A stretch of DNA of 64,000 nucleotides from Alphaproteobacteria bacterium (GCA_016779005.1 JADHOL010000004.1:62001-126000), one strand, 5' to 3'. Numbered from the stretch's first letter, positions 24,690-34,746 are shown. A program made the numbers and translations. The notes: generated by a model from the sequence alone, not told the origin.

Positions 24690-24977
24690 ATGAAACGATA
24701 TTTATATATCGCTGGTGCAATATTAGTTGCTATTATTCTAATCGAATCCCTACGCCTGATTTCTAATAGAATGTCGCAGGATAGTAAATTTCGAAAGTTT
24801 ATTGAAAAAAATAGAACAATTTTAATCCTTCTGATCAGCATTATCTTGAGTGTTGTTTCATTTGCTATTTTTGAATTAAGAGGATCGTCTCCAGACACGC
24901 AATATACCCCAGCTACACTAGAAGATGGCGGGATTAAAAAAGGTGAGTTTGAATCTAAGGATGCTAATGATAGCTAA
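24690..24977 (+). CDS. Small two-helix membrane protein, DUF6111-like
   Basis: A 95-aa protein with membrane helices at about 5-24 and 44-63, separated by a basic stretch (FRKFIEKNR), followed by a hydrophilic tail with YTPATLEDGGIKKGEFE. Size, topology, the proline/LEDG tail and the position between a NUDIX gene and the CCA-transferase gene resemble the alphaproteobacterial DUF6111 group. I recall that grouping from context rather than from a strong motif. Function unknown. AAAGGAT lies about 10 bases before the ATG. Confidence 0.65.
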   Translation: MKRYLYIAGAILVAIILIESLRLISNRMSQDSKFRKFIEKNRTILILLISIILSVVSFAIFELRGSSPDTQYTPATLEDGGIKKGEFESKDANDS

Positions 24978-25017
24978 ATTTGCCTGTTCCAGATTAGAAT
25001 ATTGGTGATAGCCGCAG

Positions 25018-26223
25018 ATGAGCAATCAAACGAATTTTGCAACAGAATTTCCAGCTGGAAAAGCGACAGGATTAATTACAAAAATCCAAAAACTCGCCCG
25101 AGAAAATAGCTCAGAAGCGCGTATTGTTGGAGGCGCCGTTAGAGACTGGTTGATGAGAAGGCCGGTTAACGATTTTGATATGGCAATTAATATGCCGATA
25201 ACTCGTTTTATCAATATCTTGAATAAGCATAATATAAAATTTTATGAAACTGGGATTGCACATGGCACCATAACGGTTGTGCAAGATGATGTATCTATTG
25301 AAGTAACTCAGACGCGGATTGATGTTAAAAGCGATGGTCGTCATAGCGAGGTAAAAGAAACCGCAGATTGGTCAGCGGATGCGAACAGACGTGATTTCAC
25401 CGTAAATGCCATCTATGTAACAGATGATGGTACTATGTACGATCCCTATAATGGCACGTTAGATATACAGCACAAAAAGCTGAAATTTATAGGGTGCGCG
25501 GATGCCCGCATCGAAGAGGATTACCTCAGAATTTTAAGGGCATTTCGGTTTGTTGCCTGTTTACCTGACTTTGTGCTTCCCAAAAGGGATATTGCCGCAA
25601 TCAAAAGGCATTGCCACCACATAAACACCCTTTCAGCGGAACGAATTACAGAAGAATTCAGCAAATGGCTTGCGGCGGTAAATCCAATTTCCGCCCTTAA
25701 GCTGGCTGTTAAAATTGGGCTGGACAGACATGGGTTTGGGTTTGAATTTTCGCTGGATAACTTGAAAATCGGCAAGTTGGAACAGGCTTTCCTAAAATTG
25801 GATTGGCTTGCGAGGCTAGCTTCAATTACGCCTGTTAGCGATAAAAATAAGATTATTAGTGTAATGCAATTCTCTCGTCAGCAGCAAAAGCGTTTTGAGT
25901 GTTTAATGAGAGGACTTACAGAGGCAGAGGCTGAAGCACTTGCAACCAGCAAGTGGAAACAGACTGCCTATTGGCATGGAAGCGACATTCAAGATATGGC
26001 GCGTATTTATTCTATTCGAACAGGCTTTGTGTTTGCGCAGAATTTGTTGGATGAATTTGATGCGTTTGAAAAAACAAAATTTCCAATTTCAGGGGAAGAT
26101 TTAATTCAACTAGGCTGGGTGCCTGGGCCTCAATTGGGGGCAAGGCTTGTTGAGCTAGAGCGGATATGGGTTCTGAATGATTTTAAAATACCGTCAGGCA
26201 GTAATTTTTTAACCAAGCCGTAA
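25018..26223 (+). CDS. cca: CCA tRNA nucleotidyltransferase / polyA polymerase family
   Basis: Adds or repairs the 3' CCA end of tRNAs. The class II nucleotidyltransferase head is clear: RIVGGAVRDWLMRRPVNDFDMAI with the GGxVRD and DxD catalytic motifs (about 37-59). It is followed by GIAHGTITVV, the RRDFTVNAIYV motif B, YDPYNGTLDI, and EEDYLRILRAFRF. The 401-aa length fits the alphaproteobacterial form without an HD domain. The ATG at 25018 is 40 bases after the small membrane protein gene. Many tRNA genes encode CCA, as the one in this window does, so the enzyme mainly repairs ends. Confidence 0.94.
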   Translation: MSNQTNFATEFPAGKATGLITKIQKLARENSSEARIVGGAVRDWLMRRPVNDFDMAINMPITRFINILNKHNIKFYETGIAHGTITVVQDDVSIEVTQTRIDVKSDGRHSEVKETADWSADANRRDFTVNAIYVTDDGTMYDPYNGTLDIQHKKLKFIGCADARIEEDYLRILRAFRFVACLPDFVLPKRDIAAIKRHCHHINTLSAERITEEFSKWLAAVNPISALKLAVKIGLDRHGFGFEFSLDNLKIGKLEQAFLKLDWLARLASITPVSDKNKIISVMQFSRQQQKRFECLMRGLTEAEAEALATSKWKQTAYWHGSDIQDMARIYSIRTGFVFAQNLLDEFDAFEKTKFPISGEDLIQLGWVPGPQLGARLVELERIWVLNDFKIPSGSNFLTKP

Positions 26224-26446
26224 TTTTTTTACCAAAAAGATAAACAACACCATAAATTAGCCAATACATCTTGGAAGTCCCATACGCGAATTGCGCCCTA
26301 TTATTAACCTATTATTGTAAGTAGAAATGAGCTAGAAAGCGGGAGCTTGGTTTTGTCTAGGTTAGGGTGAATTTGGGATTAAATTTGGGTGAAAATAACC
26401 TAAAGCCTATCAAAGAAATGTGCCTATCAAAGAATTGCGAAGGATT

Positions 26447-27313
26447 ATGGATAGTTTAGACGAAAAAAAAGAACAGGCTGTTAGATGGTTTCAAGAGTTG
26501 CAGAATCAGATTTGTGATGAATTTACAGCGATTGAAAATGAAGGGGTGCCTGAAGATAGCAAGCAAGAGGGTCTATCAGATTTGCCAGCGGGCAGGTTTC
26601 AGGAAAAAAACTGGAATAGAGAAGGCGGCGGCGGCGGCAGAATGCGGCTCATGAATGGACGCATATTTGAAAAAGTAGGCGTTAATACTTCTGTAGTTCA
26701 TGGGGAATTCTCAGAAGAATTTAGAGCGTCAATTCCCGGCGCGAGTGAAAATGGTAAATTCTGGGCTGCGGGTATTTCAGTAGTGGTGCATCCTCAAAAC
26801 CCGTTTGTTCCAGCAGCGCACATGAATACGCGCTATATTGTTACCAGCAAATCTTGGTTCGGTGGTGGCGGCGATTTAACACCGATACGGCCAGCCGTCA
26901 GAGAATCAGAAAAGTTCCATGCTGATTTAAAGCAGGCATGTGATCACTATAATAAAGAGTATTATCCAAAATATAAAAAATGGTGTGATGAATATTTTTA
27001 TCTAAAGCACCGAGATGAGCCGCGTGGCGCAGGAGGCATATTCTTTGATAGTCTGAATAGTGGCGACTGGGATACGGATTTCCAGTTTACCAAAGATGTT
27101 GGCCGTACATTTAAGGATTCTTATGCAAATATCGTAAGAGCCACAAAAGATACTAGCTGGATTGAAGCTGATCGTGAATTTCAGGAAATTCGCCGCGGAA
27201 GATATGTAGAATTCAACTTACTGTACGATCGCGGGACACTTTTCGGACTAAAAACAGGAGGCAATATCGAAGCTATTTTGATGAGTTTGCCGCCAAGAGT
27301 TCGTTGGCCATAA
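26447..27313 (+). CDS. hemF: Oxygen-dependent coproporphyrinogen III oxidase HemF
   Basis: Decarboxylates two propionates of coproporphyrinogen III in aerobic haem synthesis. The protein (288 aa from this start) has the unmistakable [17 protein letters not shown] loop, [43 protein letters not shown], the conserved [22 protein letters not shown] stretch (in two parts, about 185-206) and the terminal [19 protein letters not shown] prefer the ATG at 26447, because family members begin just before KKEQAVRWF and GAAGGA precedes it closely; a GTG at 26420 adds nine residues. It stands just upstream of petABC, whose haem proteins need its product. Confidence 0.95.
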   Translation: MDSLDEKKEQAVRWFQELQNQICDEFTAIENEGVPEDSKQEGLSDLPAGRFQEKNWNREGGGGGRMRLMNGRIFEKVGVNTSVVHGEFSEEFRASIPGASENGKFWAAGISVVVHPQNPFVPAAHMNTRYIVTSKSWFGGGGDLTPIRPAVRESEKFHADLKQACDHYNKEYYPKYKKWCDEYFYLKHRDEPRGAGGIFFDSLNSGDWDTDFQFTKDVGRTFKDSYANIVRATKDTSWIEADREFQEIRRGRYVEFNLLYDRGTLFGLKTGGNIEAILMSLPPRVRWP

Positions 27314-27506
27314 GCGAAATTCGCACGCTTGCGACAAATTGTTCCATATAGGGAAAAACATTAGCATTCGGAGCTGTTTTCGGGGAATATAGCGTGGCGT
27401 TTTGTGTGCTTTTGATTAGTATCGGCCTAAGTTCAATAGCATAATAGTAACACAGTCACAAAAAATATAATTGGCACCCCAATTATTGATATGTGGTGAG
27501 GGGAAG

Positions 27507-28061
27507 ATGGCAAAAACACAGACCTTGAAACAAGAGGATACACCGGCCAATATGGGCCGACGCGATTTTATCGTTGTTGCGAGTTATGCGATGGCAGGTA
27601 TTGGCCTGGCTTCGGTGGCTTGGCCATTGATAGATCAAATGAACCCAGCAGCTGATACATTGGCGCTTGCTTCGATTGAAGTAGATATTTCAAAAATCGA
27701 GGTAGGACAGGCTGTTACGGTTAAATGGCGCGGAAAACCAGTTTTCATCAGACATAGATCTGAAACTGAAATTACCTCAGCACAGTCTGTGCAATTATCT
27801 GATTTGAAAGATCCTCAAACTGATGATGAGCGTGTAACAAACCCACAATTTTTGGTTATGATCGGTGTTTGCACACATCTTGGATGTGTTCCTCTTGGAC
27901 AAAAGACTGGGGATGTCAAAGGTGAATATGATGGTTGGTTCTGCCCATGTCATGGCTCCCACTATGATAGCTCTGGTAGAATAAGAAAAGGGCCGGCACC
28001 CCTGAATTTGGAAATCCCTCCCTATCAATTTGCATCAGATGCAGTCATTAAAATCGGCTAA
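27507..28061 (+). CDS. petA: Ubiquinol-cytochrome c reductase Rieske iron-sulfur subunit
   Basis: The [2Fe-2S] electron carrier of the bc1 complex. The 184-aa protein has an N-terminal twin-arginine type anchor ([16 protein letters not shown], helix ~20-40). In the C-terminal domain the two cluster-binding boxes CTHLGC and CPCHGSH supply two Cys and two His ligands plus the disulfide cysteines. The start at 27507 is supported by GAGGGGAAG directly upstream; a TTG at 27471 is rejected. First gene of petABC; petB follows after 20 bases. Confidence 0.96.
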   Translation: MAKTQTLKQEDTPANMGRRDFIVVASYAMAGIGLASVAWPLIDQMNPAADTLALASIEVDISKIEVGQAVTVKWRGKPVFIRHRSETEITSAQSVQLSDLKDPQTDDERVTNPQFLVMIGVCTHLGCVPLGQKTGDVKGEYDGWFCPCHGSHYDSSGRIRKGPAPLNLEIPPYQFASDAVIKIG

Positions 28062-28081
28062 TCGCTTATAAGGAATAGATT

Positions 28082-29335
28082 ATGTCAGCAGATAAATTCT
28101 CAAACCCTGTCGTCCGTTGGATTGATCACAGGCTTCCCATATTTACATTTATGGATCATGAGCTTAACGAATATCCAACACCGAAAAATTTAAACTATTT
28201 CTGGAATTTTGGCTCGCTTGCTGGAATTTCTCTTGTGATTATGATCGTAACAGGCATCGTCTTGGCAATGAGTTACACGCCGCATGTCGATTATGCATTT
28301 CAATCTGTTGAGCGAATTATGCGTGATGTTAATCATGGATGGCTAATTCGCTACATTCATATGAACGGGGCAAGCTTCTTCTTCATTGTTGTGTTTATTC
28401 ACATTTTTAGGGGGCTGTATTACGGCTCATACAAAGCACCACGAGAGCTGTTGTGGATTTTGGGTGTTCTTATTCTGTTGTTGATGATGGCAACAGCATT
28501 TATGGGCTATGTATTGCCATGGGGCCAAATGAGCTTTTGGGGCGCTACTGTTATCACCAATTTATTCTCAGCGATACCAATGGTTGGGGATTCCATTGTA
28601 ACACTACTTTGGGGCGGGTTTTCTGTTGATAATCCAACCCTAAACAGATTTTTCGCCTTACATTATTTGATGCCGTTTCTTATTGTTGGTGTTGTTATTC
28701 TTCACCTGGTAGCATTGCATCGCTTTGGTTCTAACAATCCAATAGGCATAGACCCTAGCGGTCCACAAGATACGGTTCCGTTTCATCCTTACTACACCAT
28801 AAAGGATTTCTTTGGTCTTTCTATCTTTTTGAGCTTATTTGCAGCAACTATATTTTTCTTCCCAAATTTCATGGGGCATCCAGATAATTATATTCCTGCA
28901 AACCCAATGCAAACGCCTGCGCATATTGTCCCAGAATGGTATTTCTTGCCATTTTATGCAATCCTGCGTGCTGTCCCTGATAAGCTAGGCGGCGTGTTAG
29001 CGATGTTTGGTGCGATAGCGGTGTTATTTATTCTACCATGGCTAGACAGATCCCCAATTCGTTCAGGCAATTTCCGCCCTATTTTCAGAATTTTCTTTTG
29101 GGTTTTTGTAGCGGATTGTGTTGCTCTTGGTTATCTTGGCGGTATGCCAGCTGAAGGGATTTATGTTGTGTTATCACGGGTAGCAACGGCATGGTACTTC
29201 CTTCACTTCCTCGCCATTCTGCCATTATTATCAGTAATAGAAACGCCAAGACCCTTGCCTCAATCCTTGTCAAAATCGGTGCTAGGGGGCACCGCCATGG
29301 CAGGGGCTGCGTCTGCTGTTAAGGAGAAAGTATGA
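28082..29335 (+). CDS. petB: Ubiquinol-cytochrome c reductase cytochrome b subunit
   Basis: Membrane core of the bc1 complex: two b haems and the Qo/Qi quinone sites. The 417-aa protein has eight expected helices, paired haem histidines in [21 protein letters not shown] (about 97-117) and the later [20 protein letters not shown] (split over helix D). It also has the Qo-site motif PEWYF within [16 protein letters not shown] and the [23 protein letters not shown] loop. The C-terminal end extends past helix VIII with a short Ala/Gly-rich tail. The stop overlaps the petC start (ATGA), so the subunits are coupled. Confidence 0.96.
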   Translation: MSADKFSNPVVRWIDHRLPIFTFMDHELNEYPTPKNLNYFWNFGSLAGISLVIMIVTGIVLAMSYTPHVDYAFQSVERIMRDVNHGWLIRYIHMNGASFFFIVVFIHIFRGLYYGSYKAPRELLWILGVLILLLMMATAFMGYVLPWGQMSFWGATVITNLFSAIPMVGDSIVTLLWGGFSVDNPTLNRFFALHYLMPFLIVGVVILHLVALHRFGSNNPIGIDPSGPQDTVPFHPYYTIKDFFGLSIFLSLFAATIFFFPNFMGHPDNYIPANPMQTPAHIVPEWYFLPFYAILRAVPDKLGGVLAMFGAIAVLFILPWLDRSPIRSGNFRPIFRIFFWVFVADCVALGYLGGMPAEGIYVVLSRVATAWYFLHFLAILPLLSVIETPRPLPQSLSKSVLGGTAMAGAASAVKEKV

Positions 29336-30099
29336 TGAAATGGTACCAAGCTATTATTTTTAGCAGTGCTCTTTTTGCAAGTAATGCTTTTGCCGCAGGA
29401 TCTGGAGATGTTGTCTTAAAGCATAAGGATTGGAGCTTTAATGGCCCGTTCGGTACTTTGGATAAAGCCGCTATGCAGCGCGGATTTCAAGCCTACCGCG
29501 AAATTTGTGCCTCTTGCCATTCGCTAGATTATATAGCGTTTCGTAACTTATCCGACCTTGGATATAGTGCTGCTGAAATAAAAGCATTTGCAGCAGAGTA
29601 TGATGTCGAGGACGGCCCAAATGATGAGGGTGAAATGTTTGTACGCCCCGGCATTGCAGCAGATAGGTTCCCATCACCCTATCCAAATGACGCGGCCGCA
29701 CGTGCTGGCAATAATGGGGCTTATCCGCCTGATTTATCTTTGATTACTAAAGCTAGAGCAAAAGGACCAGATTATCTATATAGCTTGCTGACCTCTTATA
29801 AAGACGCACCAGAAGATAAAGAAGTGCCAGATGGGATGTATTATAATGTTGCCTATCCAGGCCAATTAATCGCGATGCCCCAGCCTATATATGGTGAAGA
29901 TGTCACTTACGCAGATGGCGCGCCGACAGATGTTTCTGCCATTGCAAGTGATTTGGTATATTTCCTTACCTGGACAGCAGAGCCAAGCTTGGAGAAGCGA
30001 AAGCGCACAGGGGTTAAAGTGCTGATATTCTTGTTGATTATGGTTGGCATGAGCTATGGCGCGATGAAATTCATCTGGGCAGATATAAAGAAAGCTTAA
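29332..30099 (+). CDS. petC: Cytochrome c1 subunit of the bc1 complex
   Basis: Haem c-carrying subunit that passes electrons to soluble cytochrome c. The 255-aa protein has a signal peptide ([21 protein letters not shown]), the haem-binding CASCH at residues ~57-61, a methionine ligand in the [16 protein letters not shown] region, and a C-terminal membrane anchor ([21 protein letters not shown]). Two ATG codons, 29332 and 29335, are possible. It closes the petABC operon and is followed by a strong terminator. The complex could be the proton-pumping partner of respiration that proteorhodopsin supplements in the light. Confidence 0.95.
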   Translation: MMKWYQAIIFSSALFASNAFAAGSGDVVLKHKDWSFNGPFGTLDKAAMQRGFQAYREICASCHSLDYIAFRNLSDLGYSAAEIKAFAAEYDVEDGPNDEGEMFVRPGIAADRFPSPYPNDAAARAGNNGAYPPDLSLITKARAKGPDYLYSLLTSYKDAPEDKEVPDGMYYNVAYPGQLIAMPQPIYGEDVTYADGAPTDVSAIASDLVYFLTWTAEPSLEKRKRTGVKVLIFLLIMVGMSYGAMKFIWADIKKA

Positions 30100-30115
30100 A
30101 TGCTATAATCCTGTT

Positions 30116-30149
30116 AAAAGCTAGCATTAATGATGCTAGCTTTTTTTTT
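30116..30149 (+). terminator. Intrinsic terminator of petABC
   Basis: An 8-bp perfect stem (30120-30127 GCTAGCAT with 30133-30140 ATGCTAGC, 5-base loop) is extended by flanking A-T pairs and followed by nine T residues at 30141-30149. It lies 16 bases after the petC stop. The A-run on the other side (30116-30119) may also give it some activity for the convergent ychF transcript. Confidence 0.9.
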
Positions 30150-30206
30150 AAGGTTATTATCTTTGTTGATAGTGAGGTGTTTTATTTTGGGGCACAAAAC
30201 TGAAGA

Positions 30207-31304
30207 CTAAACATTGAACCTGAAGTGAAACACATCCCCATCCTTAACCAGATAATCCGCACCTTCAATCCGAAATTTTCCAGAATCCTTGCATCCAGCT
30301 TCACCGCCATGCTCAATATAATCGTTATATGCAATGGTTTCTGCACGAATAAAGCCGCGTTGAAAATCTGTATGTATCACTCCTGCTGCTTCTGGTGCTT
30401 TAGCTCCTGTTTGTACAGTCCACGCCCGTGCTTCCTTTGGTCCGACCGTAAAAAATGTCGTTAAGTCTAATAACACATATCCTGCTTTTATCATTCTATC
30501 TAAACCTGCTTCGCTCAGACCCAATTCACTTAGGAACTCACCTGCATCTTCTTCTGGAAGGGAAGCTATTTCAGATTCAATGGCAGCGGATACAATTACA
30601 GCGCTGCAATTCTCTGCCTCTGCCTTATCAAATACGGAACGGCTAAAGGCGTTACCACTGACAACATCCTCCTCTGCAACATTGCAGACATATAATATAG
30701 GCTTTGCGGTTAAAAGCTGCATCAACTTCATTCTGCCCATCTCATCTTCTGTTAAAGAAGTGGTTCTTGCTGGGTTTCCATCGGAGAGATGTTGAAATAT
30801 CTTCTCCATAAGTGCAAGCTCGCTTGCGGCTTGCTTGTCGCCCCCTCTGCTCTTTTTTGTGAGGCTCACCATCCTTTTTTCAAGTGATTCAATGTCTGCA
30901 AGCATAAGCTCGGTCTCAACGATTTCTGCATCTCTAATCGGGTTTATACCTCCTTCTACGTGAGTGATGTCCTCATTCGAAAAACATCGAAGCACATGGG
31001 CGATGGCATCTACTTCCCGAATATTAGCAAGAAACTTGTTTCCAAGCCCTTCTCCTTGAGCAGCCCCCTTAACAAGTCCAGCAATATCAACAAATTCAAG
31101 CTGTGTTGGTAATATCTGCGCTGAATTTGCTAATGATGCTAGTTGGTCTAACCGCTCATCTGGTACAGCAACGCGCCCTGTATTAGGCTCAATAGTACAA
31201 AATGGATAGTTCGCAGCCTCTGCCGCAGCTGTTTTTGTAAGGGCGTTAAATAACGTGGATTTTCCGACATTAGGCAGACCTACAATACCGCAATTAAATC
31301 CCAT
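30207..31304 (-). CDS. ychF: Redox-regulated ATPase YchF (Obg family)
   Basis: A ribosome-associated P-loop ATPase/GTPase of the OLA1/YchF subfamily. From the ATG at 31304 it is 365 aa: MGFNCGIVGLPNVGKSTLFNALT (G1, residues 1-23), the FVDIAGLVKGAAQGEGLGNKFL switch region, and the NxxE-type specificity motif YVCNVAEED instead of NKxD, which explains ATP preference. The C-terminal TGS-like domain ends in GDVFHFRFNV. GGAG at 31311-31314 lies 6 bases upstream of this ATG; the ATG at 31310 is too close to it. The start lies inside the end of pth, an 11-base overlap. Confidence 0.95.
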   Translation of the reverse strand: MGFNCGIVGLPNVGKSTLFNALTKTAAAEAANYPFCTIEPNTGRVAVPDERLDQLASLANSAQILPTQLEFVDIAGLVKGAAQGEGLGNKFLANIREVDAIAHVLRCFSNEDITHVEGGINPIRDAEIVETELMLADIESLEKRMVSLTKKSRGGDKQAASELALMEKIFQHLSDGNPARTTSLTEDEMGRMKLMQLLTAKPILYVCNVAEEDVVSGNAFSRSVFDKAEAENCSAVIVSAAIESEIASLPEEDAGEFLSELGLSEAGLDRMIKAGYVLLDLTTFFTVGPKEARAWTVQTGAKAPEAAGVIHTDFQRGFIRAETIAYNDYIEHGGEAGCKDSGKFRIEGADYLVKDGDVFHFRFNV

Positions 31305-31917
31305 TTTCATCTCCAGTTTGTTGATTTTTTTTCTGTAGTTGCGAGGGCGAGGGCGCTCGCCATGCTACGCGTGACATAAATTTTTCTTGTTGTTGCTCTG
31401 CTAGAATAGGGGCTTCCATTGCAATCGCCCTAAGAAGTAAGTCAAGCCAGCTTCTGCGCTCTTCTAAACTAAAATCATTTAGAACCCAGTTATGTACCAG
31501 TGCTTTTTCATGAGGCCTTCCAATACCAATTCTAATGCGCCAATATTCTTTGCCAATATGCTGGTCAATATCCCGAAGACCATTATGACCGCCATGTCCG
31601 CCACCGATTTTTACTTTTATCTGGCCAGATTTCAGATCTATATCGTCATAAAAAACATAAATTGAGTTTTCTGAAATCTTATAAAATTTTGAAATTTGTG
31701 AGACGGAAATGCCAGATCTATTCATAAAAGTTTGGGGCTTTACCAACATTATTTTCTGACCTGAAATTTCCCCTTCAGCGATATGGGCGTTCATTTTTTC
31801 CCGCCATGAGCCAAAAGAATATTCAGAGGCTATTTCATCCACAGCCATAAATCCGACATTATGGCGTTGCTTTTCGTGTTTCTTGCTAGGATTTCCAAGG
31901 CCAACCCATATTAGCAT
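31294..31917 (-). CDS. pth: Peptidyl-tRNA hydrolase
   Basis: Recycles tRNA from aborted peptidyl-tRNA. The protein of about 207 aa has IWVGLGNPSKKHEKQRHNVGF with the catalytic histidine in the RHNVGF motif, LVKPQTFMNRSG, the YDDIDLKSGQIKVKIGGGHGGHNGLRDI stretch (parts at ~90-117) and RIGIGRP. A DNA-binding-like basic tail follows. The start is placed at the ATG at 31917 (MLIWVGLGNP) with GGA 7 bases upstream; an ATG at 31929 would add four residues. Partners rplY upstream and ychF downstream form the common alphaproteobacterial rplY-pth-ychF set. Confidence 0.94.
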   Translation of the reverse strand: MLIWVGLGNPSKKHEKQRHNVGFMAVDEIASEYSFGSWREKMNAHIAEGEISGQKIMLVKPQTFMNRSGISVSQISKFYKISENSIYVFYDDIDLKSGQIKVKIGGGHGGHNGLRDIDQHIGKEYWRIRIGIGRPHEKALVHNWVLNDFSLEERRSWLDLLLRAIAMEAPILAEQQQEKFMSRVAWRAPSPSQLQKKNQQTGDENGI

Positions 31918-31956
31918 ACCGATATCCATCTGGAAGTAATTGAATGGTTACATAGT

Positions 31957-31979
31957 AAAGGGGCCATAGTGGCCCCTTT
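31957..31979 (-). promoter_or_regulatory. Strong hairpin between rplY and pth
   Basis: A perfect 10-bp stem (AAAGGGGCCA with TGGCCCCTTT, 3-base loop) lies 21 bases after the rplY stop and 40 bases before pth. On the - strand it is followed by ACTATG rather than a T-tract, so it is a poor terminator. It could stabilise the rplY mRNA end or tune expression of pth-ychF. Confidence 0.55.
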
Positions 31980-32000
31980 GTCAATTCGTTTTTGTTTTGG

Positions 32001-32633
32001 TTATTCTGTTTCTGTATTATCGCTAGAATCACCATCACCAGCTTCATCATCTTCGTTTTTAACGCCCCCGCCAGGTGACTGCAGCGTTGCGATTGTAAAG
32101 TCGCGATCTGAGATTGTTGGTGTGACACCATCGGGAAGCTCAACTGCGCTGATATGAATGGAATCACCGATTTTGGCTTCTGCTAGATCAACTGTGATTC
32201 TCTCAGGAATAGCAGCAGGCAGACAGTTTAACTCTACCTCATGTCGAACAATATTCAGAACACCGCCAATTTTTAATGCAGGGCAAATATCCTCATTAAT
32301 AAATTCAACACCAATCGCAACAGATATAGTGCTTGTTTTACCAACCCGAAGGAAATCAAAATGCAACGGATCATCAGTTACTGGGTGGAAATGAATATCA
32401 CGCATCAAAACCGTGTGTTTACCATTATCAACATTAATATCTAGCAAACGGCTGAAAATCCCAGGCTCATGGATTATTTTGCGCATCAATCGTGCTTCAA
32501 TTTCGATAGCGATAGGCTCTTTTTTATTGCCATAAATGACGGCTGGAATCTTACCTGCACGGCGTGCCGCACGGGCGGACCCCTTACCGACCCGATCGCG
32601 CAAATCTGCGCTTATCAAAGTGTTTTCTGACAT
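32001..32633 (-). CDS. rplY: 50S ribosomal protein L25/general stress protein Ctc
   Basis: Binds 5S rRNA. The 210-aa long form (Ctc type) has the N-terminal L25 domain (ISADLRDRVGKGSARAARRAGKIPAVIYG) and the C-terminal TL5 beta domain. An acidic tail (EDDEAGDGDSSDNTETE) follows. I choose the ATG at 32633, because AAGGAG lies 6-7 bases upstream and homology begins there. An ATG at 32678 would add 15 residues with no family counterpart. It lies 124 bases after prs and 84 bases before pth, with a strong hairpin in the second gap. Confidence 0.95.
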   Translation of the reverse strand: MSENTLISADLRDRVGKGSARAARRAGKIPAVIYGNKKEPIAIEIEARLMRKIIHEPGIFSRLLDINVDNGKHTVLMRDIHFHPVTDDPLHFDFLRVGKTSTISVAIGVEFINEDICPALKIGGVLNIVRHEVELNCLPAAIPERITVDLAEAKIGDSIHISAVELPDGVTPTISDRDFTIATLQSPGGGVKNEDDEAGDGDSSDNTETE

Positions 32634-32757
32634 GTTTTTCTCCTTATCATGAACAGCTCCATGCCTCCAGGGGTGCATGGTTGTGTGTTGATAAGCATTT
32701 TATGGTTAAAAAACAAGTTATATCTGATAATTCAGAATAAAATGTCTGTTGCCATTT

Positions 32758-33690
32758 TTACTGGAATAACGAGGATACAGACCGCTCTTCATGAATTCGC
32801 CTTATGGCTTCTCCTAGCAGCGGTGCTACGGTTATTTGGCGAATATTTTTTGCAACCCGCATGGCTTCTGTCGATTGTATCGAATCAGTGGTTACTAATG
32901 AGTTTAACGGAGAGGATGCCACTCTGCTCACGGCGCCACCGGATAGGACGCCGTGCGTAACATAGGCATCAACGCTTACTGCGCCCGCATTCATTAATGC
33001 TTGAGCGGCGTTACATAACGTACCACCAGAATCAACAATATCGTCAACCATAATACAATGCCGCCCTGCAACATCACCAATGATATTCATCACTTCGGAT
33101 ATGCCTGCGCGCGGTCTTCTTTTGTCGATAATGGCAAGGTCGGCTTCGATTCTACTAGCAATGGCTCGTGCCCGAATAACACCGCCAACATCAGGAGAGA
33201 CAACGACTAAATCTTCTGATTTATAACGAGCGCTAATATCAGACTTAAAAACAGGTGCGGAATATAAATTATCTGCAGGAATATCAAAAAAGCCCTGAAT
33301 TTGAGCGGCATGCAGGTCTATGGTTAACACCCTGTCTGCGCCAGCTGAAGTAATTAAGTTAGCAAGAAGCTTTGCAGAAATAGGTGTGCGAGGCCCTGAT
33401 TTTCTATCCTGTCTTGCATATCCATAATAGGGAAGAACAGCGGTAACACGTCTTGCAGAACCGCGCCGAAGGGCATCTAAACAAACCAGAAGCTCCATTA
33501 TATTATCATTAGCTGGGTAAGAGGTAGATTGAACTACAAAGACATCCTCACCCCTGACATTCTCATGAATTTCAACAAACACTTCCATATCCGCAAAGCG
33601 TCTAACATCAGCTTCTGTGAGGGATACATCAAGATAAGCTGCAATAGCTTCCGCAAGGGGTCGGTTTGAATTGCACGATAAGACCTTCAT
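32758..33690 (-). CDS. prs: Ribose-phosphate pyrophosphokinase (PRPP synthetase)
   Basis: Makes PRPP from ribose 5-phosphate and ATP for nucleotide, histidine and tryptophan synthesis. The 310-aa protein has [27 protein letters not shown] (two parts near 31-57), the ATP-binding [11 protein letters not shown], the catalytic flexible-loop region and the PRPP-binding [13 protein letters not shown]. The length is the class I standard. The 5' leader holds three copies of a 6-base repeat (33702-33720). It is followed by rplY in the same direction, a common pairing. HisI and the two Car subunits elsewhere in the window use PRPP-dependent or linked pathways. Confidence 0.96.
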   Translation of the reverse strand: MKVLSCNSNRPLAEAIAAYLDVSLTEADVRRFADMEVFVEIHENVRGEDVFVVQSTSYPANDNIMELLVCLDALRRGSARRVTAVLPYYGYARQDRKSGPRTPISAKLLANLITSAGADRVLTIDLHAAQIQGFFDIPADNLYSAPVFKSDISARYKSEDLVVVSPDVGGVIRARAIASRIEADLAIIDKRRPRAGISEVMNIIGDVAGRHCIMVDDIVDSGGTLCNAAQALMNAGAVSVDAYVTHGVLSGGAVSRVASSPLNSLVTTDSIQSTEAMRVAKNIRQITVAPLLGEAIRRIHEERSVSSLFQ

Positions 33691-33701
33691 TAATGCATAC
33701 C

Positions 33702-33720
33702 TATGTTTATGTTTATGTTT
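33702..33720. repeat. 6-bp tandem repeat in the prs leader
   Basis: Three perfect copies of TATGTT (33702, 33708, 33714) lie 12 bases upstream of the prs start codon on the + strand reading. In the prs mRNA this is an unstructured (AACATA)3 stretch ahead of the ribosome binding region. Confidence 0.75.
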
Positions 33721-33848
33721 AATTTGTTTAACAACCAGATAGCATTATGACAAGCGAAGATTATACATAGATCAGCCTATGAAACAGGACGCTAATAATC
33801 CAATAAAACAAAATAAAAAGAACATCCATAAATGTGGCATTACAATCT

Positions 33849-34694
33849 CTATCTCAATCCAATTACCGATACTTGCCGGCCATATTGCCGTTCTTGAATA
33901 TGACACGAAAGACGATAGCTATTTAATAAATCCTGATTTTGATAGGTATCGACATTAATCATACCATGATTTTTTATCATCGCGTGTTCTAGAACCGTTA
34001 AACAGAAACCTTGCAAATCAAACAGAAACTTATTTTCACCAGATATCATACTTCCTTGTGTGTCAGGCGCAAAAAGTTCAAAAGCAGATGGATATTTCTC
34101 TAAAACACTATTCCGCAAATCAGGCCCCACCTGATAACTTTTTTGCGCTATCGCAGGCCCAACTATGCAACAAATATCCTGCCTGTTTGCCCCAATTTTG
34201 CACATTGCAAGAAGGGTATTTTCAATTATACCCGAAGCAGCCCCTCTCCAGCCTGCATGGCATGCACCTATCACCCCCACTTTGTTATCTGCCATTAATA
34301 TAGGAGCACAATCAGCTGTTAATATCCCAAGCAGCACATCTTTTCTGTTAGTAACAAGGCCATCAGCCTGAAGACCAGATATGGGCTGTCTATTATCAAG
34401 GGTTCTCCCACTATCAAAGCTATCTATGGTTATAACTCTATTCCCATGTATTTGGTTAAGGGTAATAAGCTGGTATTTTTTATGAGTCATGCTCTGCGTG
34501 ACGATTTGCCTGTTTTTATTAACGTCACTAATCTGGTCACCAGAATTCAAGGCACTATTAAGCCCAGAAAAAACGCCTTTTGACACGCCACCCTTGCGAG
34601 TAAAGAACCCGTGAATAAGCATGTCTGAGAATAGCAGATCATGCTGATAATATGCAGCGCCAGTATATGAGTTATGGAGCTGAAAGGAGTGCAT
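33849..34694 (-). CDS. pgeF: Peptidoglycan editing factor PgeF / polyphenol oxidase family (laccase domain)
   Basis: A 281-aa YfiH-type protein that removes misincorporated L-Ser-containing muropeptide precursors (known for the E. coli protein); it was earlier called a multicopper oxidase. Family marks are HGFFTRKGGVSKGVFSGLN, LNQIHGNRVI, LTADCAPILMAD, GVIGACHAGWRGAASGI with the zinc-site Cys/His, and the C-terminal RLSCHIQERQYGRQVSVIGLR stretch (in part CHIQERQYG). It lies 52 bases after the MidA gene, in the frequent alphaproteobacterial order lgt-midA-pgeF that links envelope lipidation and cell wall quality. Confidence 0.92.
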   Translation of the reverse strand: MHSFQLHNSYTGAAYYQHDLLFSDMLIHGFFTRKGGVSKGVFSGLNSALNSGDQISDVNKNRQIVTQSMTHKKYQLITLNQIHGNRVITIDSFDSGRTLDNRQPISGLQADGLVTNRKDVLLGILTADCAPILMADNKVGVIGACHAGWRGAASGIIENTLLAMCKIGANRQDICCIVGPAIAQKSYQVGPDLRNSVLEKYPSAFELFAPDTQGSMISGENKFLFDLQGFCLTVLEHAMIKNHGMINVDTYQNQDLLNSYRLSCHIQERQYGRQVSVIGLR

Positions 34695-34746
34695 TTTTCA
34701 TATACCTTTTTGGGTTTATAGATAAGATTTTTAATCTATGGCTAGA

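Noticed and set aside
24419-24898. 159-codon - strand frame over the NUDIX end and the repeat array
   Set aside because: Its coding sequence is largely the reverse of the direct repeats and of two good + strand genes; the Phe/Cys/Leu-rich product is what such a shadow gives.
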